Position numbers and translations under genes: made by a program
Shown here: piece after piece, positions 54,591 through 54,949 of the stretch
Layout of the letters: every line of letters begins with the position of its first letter
Numbering within the stretch: the stretch's first letter is position 1
Notes under the pieces: generated by a model
What the model was told of the DNA's origin: nothing
What the model saw: only the letters and a program-made list of their open reading frames with translations
Database searches by the model: none
NCBI GenBank assembly: GCA_035712145.1
Contig: DASTBI010000054.1
Coordinates: 1 to 54,949, forward strand
Direction: 5' to 3'
Length of the DNA stretch: 54,949 nucleotides
From: Candidatus Eisenbacteria bacterium
GTDB taxonomy: Bacteria > Eisenbacteria > RBG-16-71-46

Positions 54591-54949
54591 GTGCCGGTCG
54601 AGCCACCCGAATCAGAGCGCCCGAAGAGCTCGGGACGGATCATCCTGCCCGGAAGTCTCGAGGAGCCTCCCGAGACTCCCGAACCGCAAGCTGCCGCTCC
54701 GCCGGAGCCGCGCGGCTCGCGGATCATCCTGCCTCCGGGATCGTCGGTGGAGACCGAGGACGACCTGCCGGAGTACCCGCGACTGCGGCCGCTCGAGATC
54801 GTGCCGGTGCGGTCTGGAGATCAGGAGCTGCTGCTGATCTCCGATCCGTTCGGGGTCCTGCCGAACCCGGTGGCGCTCCGCATCGAGGCCTTCGAGCTGC
54901 TCCAGCTGCTCGACGGCAGCCTCTCGATCCACGAGATCTCGGCGCTGGT
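54591..54949 (+). CDS. MEMO-family (AmmeMemoRadiSam system protein B-like) gene, 5' part only
   Basis: 119 complete codons from the GTG at 54591, behind GTGGAGGAAG; the frame is open at the window end. A low-complexity Pro/Glu leader with two near-copies of a SGRIILP/GSRIILP motif precedes LRPLEIVPVRSGDQELLLIS, DPFGVLPNPVALRIEAFELL and LLDGSLSIHEI. That N-terminal extension occurs in long forms of AmmeMemoRadiSam protein B (MEMO1 family) before the MEMO domain itself, which would lie beyond the window. The identification is tentative because the diagnostic domain is missing. Expected partners are AMMECR1 and a radical-SAM protein. Confidence 0.65.
   Translation, partial: MPVEPPESERPKSSGRIILPGSLEEPPETPEPQAAAPPEPRGSRIILPPGSSVETEDDLPEYPRLRPLEIVPVRSGDQELLLISDPFGVLPNPVALRIEAFELLQLLDGSLSIHEISAL

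Overview
The window is high-GC bacterial DNA, densely packed on both strands, with no rRNA, tRNA, CRISPR array, insertion sequence or prophage gene that I can see. Four large secreted proteins end in the same FlgD-like beta module (Asn-Pro, then a beta-strand, then a Gly-Arg-x-Val-Arg turn). Together with a TonB-dependent receptor, an ECF sigma factor and giant beta-repeat exoproteins, this suggests a Gram-negative, uncultivated lineage of the Fibrobacteres-Chlorobi-Bacteroidetes / Eisenbacteria type. I favour Candidatus Eisenbacteria, from protein style only and not from a marker gene.

Layout. 1-6948 (-): the first 2316 codons of a giant subtilisin-like exoprotease with an internal, gapless 265-codon duplication. 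7337-8491 (-): a lamin-tail-domain exoprotein. 8832-12447: small metabolic and membrane genes (VOC protein, DUF2087, EamA transporter). 12474-15273 (-): an overlapping three-gene unit with a NUDIX + metallo-beta-lactamase fusion, a DCC thiol oxidoreductase and an unknown protein. 15377-19166 (+): an ECF sigma factor overlapping a 1054-residue kinase-STAND-TPR protein. Its stop codon interlocks with that of a convergent NagB/PIG-L fusion (19163-21052). 21243-25030: a small exoprotein, a lysine 6-aminotransferase with its Lrp regulator (probably leaderless), ThrH and a HAD phosphatase. 25151-29734 (+): a secreted alpha/beta hydrolase, an M14 carboxypeptidase and an orphan ModA.

29739-35243 (-) is the most striking region. 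A cobalamin riboswitch with its own promoter is followed by a hairpin that buries the Shine-Dalgarno sequence of a BtuB-like TonB receptor. Nine bases after that receptor comes a secreted beta-propeller carrying the FlgD-like tag. The arrangement resembles the BtuB-BtuG pair of Bacteroides, with a protein tag where BtuG has a lipid anchor. A DUF488 protein and a Ste24-like protease follow closely.

35278-37720 (-): a cupredoxin-like periplasmic protein coupled to a sensor histidine kinase. 37820-39452: a uracil-DNA glycosylase and FabI. 39642-41166: two secreted proteins of unknown role, one behind a sigma-54-type promoter and each with a clear terminator. 41470-43791 (+): a YdeP-type molybdopterin oxidoreductase behind a 20-bp-period direct repeat. 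43797-47867: two genes of visibly lower GC. The second, a TolB-like propeller exoprotein, has an apparent frameshift near its 5' end and a C10 tract upstream. 47969-49589 (-): a PiT phosphate transporter and its DUF47 partner. 49752-52687 (+): glpD-glpK. 52715-54949: a RibD-type reductase, a monoacylglycerol-lipase-like hydrolase, a doubtful small ORF, and the start of a MEMO-family (AmmeMemoRadiSam protein B-like) gene.

Starts were chosen from Shine-Dalgarno sequences, signal peptides and overlaps. GTG and TTG starts are common here.
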